Assembly (NCBI GenBank): GCA_029210545.1
Contig: JARGFV010000120.1
Location: forward strand, 1 to 7,186
Origin: a bacterium
GTDB taxonomy: Bacteria; BMS3Abin14
DNA: 7,186 nt
Direction of reading: 5' to 3'
Made by a program: the position numbers and the translations under genes. Below the pieces are notes generated by a model. It made no database searches. It saw nothing but the letters and a program-made list of their open reading frames with translations, and had not been told where the DNA came from. Of the stretch, positions 5,906-7,186 are shown piece after piece (the first letter of the stretch is position 1; every line of letters begins with the position of its first letter).

Positions 5906-5946
5906 TTGATGGACTCGCGAAAAGTCCCGGATTGGACTTTTTGCGA
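5906..5946. repeat. First copy of the TTGATGGACTCGC repeat, folded into a hairpin
   Basis: Bases 5906-5927 match 7110-7131 at 21 of 22 positions (G versus A in the CGCGAAAA/CGCAAAAA part). Here the repeat is followed by an inverted half-copy: TCGCGAAAAGTCC (5915-5927) pairs with GGACTTTTTGCGA (5934-5946) over 13 bp with a single G-T pair and a 6-base loop. The downstream copy instead folds through its own TGATGGACT/AGTCCATCA arms. Confidence 0.7.
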
Positions 5947-6012
5947 CCCTGTCAAAGTTATTTGTGCCAGATAAAACGCTAACAGCGAGATTTCGAGCGG
6001 TATTCGGAAGTA

Positions 6013-6047
6013 ACTGTAAACCGTGTACTGTAAACCGTTAACTGGAA
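6013..6047. repeat. Heptanucleotide tandem array, five ACYGKNN units, next to the aroF ribosome-binding site
   Basis: The units are ACTGTAA, ACCGTGT, ACTGTAA, ACCGTTA, ACTGGAA. The array is inverted relative to the one at 5828-5855 and ends three bases before the Shine-Dalgarno sequence GGAG (6050-6053) of aroF, so it would lie in the aroF 5' leader. Between this array and the hairpin ending at 5946 I see only a minor CGCTAACAGCG hairpin (5978-5988 region) and no clear promoter. Confidence 0.75.
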
Positions 6048-6060
6048 ACGGAGTTTCCCC

Positions 6061-7092
6061 ATGATCATCGTTATGAACGCCGGAGCTTCCACGGAGCAGC
6101 TCGAAGAGGTCATCCACAGGATCGAGGAGTTGGGTTACACGCCCCACGTCATCCACGGAGAGACCCGGAACGTCATCGGCGCCATTGGAGACGAACGGGG
6201 CAAAGCCCGTCTCCAGTATCTGGAGTCCCTGCCCGGTGTGGAACGGGTCGTTCCGATACTGCGCCCGTACAAGCTGGCCAGCATCGAGGTCAAGGACCAG
6301 GGGGTCGGGGAGCGGAGCTCCTTCGAGGTCGCCAGGGGGGTTGTGGTCGGCGGACCGAGGATCACCGTCATCGCCGGGCCTTGCAGCGTGGAAAGCAGGG
6401 AAAGCCTCGTGGAAACCGCCCTGATTGTGAAAAAGGCGGGGGCCAGCATCCTGCGCGGCGGGGCGTTCAAGCCGCGTACCTCCCCCTACGCGTTCCAGGG
6501 GCTGGAAGAAGAGGGGCTCAGGCTCCTCGCCGAAGCCAGTGAAGCCGCGGACATCCCCACTGTCACCGAGGTCGTGAACCCCGGCGATGTGGACCTTGTG
6601 GCCGGATACGTGGATATCCTCCAGATCGGAGCGAGGAACGTCCAGAACTTCGCGCTCTTGAAACGTCTCGGGGGAGTGGACAACCCCATCCTGCTCAAGC
6701 GCGGCATGATGACCACCATCGACGAGTTCCTGATGTCGGCCGAGTACATCCTGTCGGCGGGCAACAGCAGGGTCATCCTGTGCGAACGGGGGATCAGGAC
6801 CTTCGAGACCGCTACCCGCAACACCCTGGACCTGAGCGCTGTTCCGGTGCTCCGGGAAAGGACCCATCTGCCGGTCATCGTGGACCCGTCTCACGCGGCG
6901 GGGCACTGGCAGTACGTTCACTCCCTTTCCCTGGCTTCCATTGCTGCCGGGGCGGACGGGATCATGGTGGAGGTGCACCCGGAGCCGGAACTCGCCCTTT
7001 GCGACGGTCCCCAATCGCTCAAGCCGAAAAAGTTCGAGGCTCTCATGGCTGCCCTGGAGAAGGTGGCGAATGCAGTGGGGAGGGAGATCTAG
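6061..7092 (+). CDS. aroF: 3-deoxy-7-phosphoheptulonate (DAHP) synthase, type I-beta
   Basis: This cytosolic enzyme condenses phosphoenolpyruvate with erythrose 4-phosphate to DAHP, the first step toward chorismate and the aromatic amino acids. At 343 residues it has the normal length for the form with an N-terminal ferredoxin-like (ACT-like) regulatory domain, as in Thermotoga maritima. Residues 1-70 are that domain ([32 protein letters not shown]). Residues 95-340 are the TIM barrel: AGPCS (105-109), [17 protein letters not shown] (131-147), QIGARNVQN (188-196), LLKRG (211-215), DPSHAAGH (275-282), VEVHPEP (303-309) and CDGPQSL (314-320). The expected metal ligands C108, H278, E304 and D315 are all present. 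The start is supported by GGAG at 6050-6053, seven bases upstream. In the characterised enzyme the N-terminal domain mediates feedback inhibition by aromatic amino acids, likely here too. No other aromatic-pathway gene is in the window. Confidence 0.97.
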   Translation: MIIVMNAGASTEQLEEVIHRIEELGYTPHVIHGETRNVIGAIGDERGKARLQYLESLPGVERVVPILRPYKLASIEVKDQGVGERSSFEVARGVVVGGPRITVIAGPCSVESRESLVETALIVKKAGASILRGGAFKPRTSPYAFQGLEEEGLRLLAEASEAADIPTVTEVVNPGDVDLVAGYVDILQIGARNVQNFALLKRLGGVDNPILLKRGMMTTIDEFLMSAEYILSAGNSRVILCERGIRTFETATRNTLDLSAVPVLRERTHLPVIVDPSHAAGHWQYVHSLSLASIAAGADGIMVEVHPEPELALCDGPQSLKPKKFEALMAALEKVANAVGREI

Positions 7093-7109
7093 AATCGGAA
7101 TAAGGAATA

Positions 7110-7136
7110 TTGATGGACTCGCAAAAAGTCCATCAA
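7110..7136. repeat. Second copy of the TTGATGGACTCGC repeat, hairpin after aroF
   Basis: TTGATGGACT (7110-7119) and AGTCCATCAA (7127-7136) form a perfect 10-bp stem with loop CGCAAAA. It starts 18 bases after the aroF stop codon and may end the aroF transcript, although no T-run follows. Its left part is nearly identical to 5906-5927, marking it as a repeated intergenic element. Confidence 0.7.
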
Positions 7137-7137
7137 C

Positions 7138-7155
7138 GCGCCCCGCGCGGGGCGC
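7138..7155. repeat. Perfect 18-base GC palindrome
   Basis: GCGCCCCGCGCGGGGCGC is identical to its own reverse complement and consists only of G and C. It sits one base after the preceding hairpin. As a hairpin it would have a very stable stem of about 7 bp with a small loop. Confidence 0.75.
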
Positions 7156-7161
7156 CCAAAT

Positions 7162-7186
7162 CAATGACTCACACCGTAAGTCATTG
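7162..7186. repeat. Third hairpin of the cluster, reaching the window edge
   Basis: CAATGACT (7162-7169) and AGTCATTG (7179-7186) are perfect 8-bp reverse complements with loop CACACCGTA. The window ends on the last paired base, so the stem may extend further beyond the edge, through AAAT before it and its complement after it. Confidence 0.6.

Noticed and set aside
7138-7155. GC palindrome as a classical rho-independent terminator of aroF
   Set aside because: There is no T-run after it on either strand; it is better described as part of a repeat cluster.
5752-7164. 470-codon minus-strand open frame antisense to aroF
   Set aside because: It lies opposite a fully conserved DAHP synthase, reads through repeat DNA at both ends, has no recognisable motif and is rich in residues expected from the complement of GC-rich codons.

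Overview
The window reads as a chromosomal segment of a Gram-negative anaerobe. It encodes an exported five-haem cytochrome c, an outer-membrane-type beta-barrel protein and an exported thioredoxin-fold/flavin-type redox protein. Its spacers carry AT-richer, repeat-laden DNA of the kind common in Deltaproteobacteria (Desulfobacterota/Desulfuromonadota). That taxonomic guess is inference. There is no rRNA, tRNA, CRISPR array, transposase or phage gene, and no gene is visibly broken.

Layout. Bases 1-135 are non-coding as far as I can tell and end in a stem-loop. Two genes lie on the minus strand: a radical SAM protein of unknown function (136-1431) and, upstream of it, an exported beta-barrel protein with a Lys-rich linker and a LytR_C-like C-terminal domain (1619-2815). 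A 304-base divergent spacer (2816-3119) holds an operator-like inverted repeat and an extended -10 promoter for the plus-strand genes. The plus strand then carries the pentahaem cytochrome (3120-4517), a TlpA-like thioredoxin fused to a C-terminal FMN-binding-like domain with a CxxCH motif (4719-5819), and a type I-beta DAHP synthase (aroF, 6061-7092), the entry enzyme of the shikimate pathway.

How the genes may work together. The cytochrome and the thioredoxin/flavin protein are both exported, consecutive and co-oriented, so they may belong to one extracytoplasmic electron-transfer or redox-maturation process. This is inference: a 201-base repeat-bearing spacer separates them, so a shared transcript is not assured. 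aroF and the radical SAM gene look functionally unrelated to this pair.

The most unusual content is in the spacers. Three contain tandem arrays with a strict 7-base period but different sequences: GTCTNNN at 4537-4571, ACAGTNN at 5828-5855, and ACYGKNN at 6013-6047. The last two are inverted relative to each other and flank two strong hairpins, so 5828-6047 looks like one composite structured element. A 90-base double palindrome (4582-4671) and two copies of a TTGATGGACTCGC repeat (5906 and 7110) complete the repeat load. The second copy heads a row of three hairpins running to the window end.
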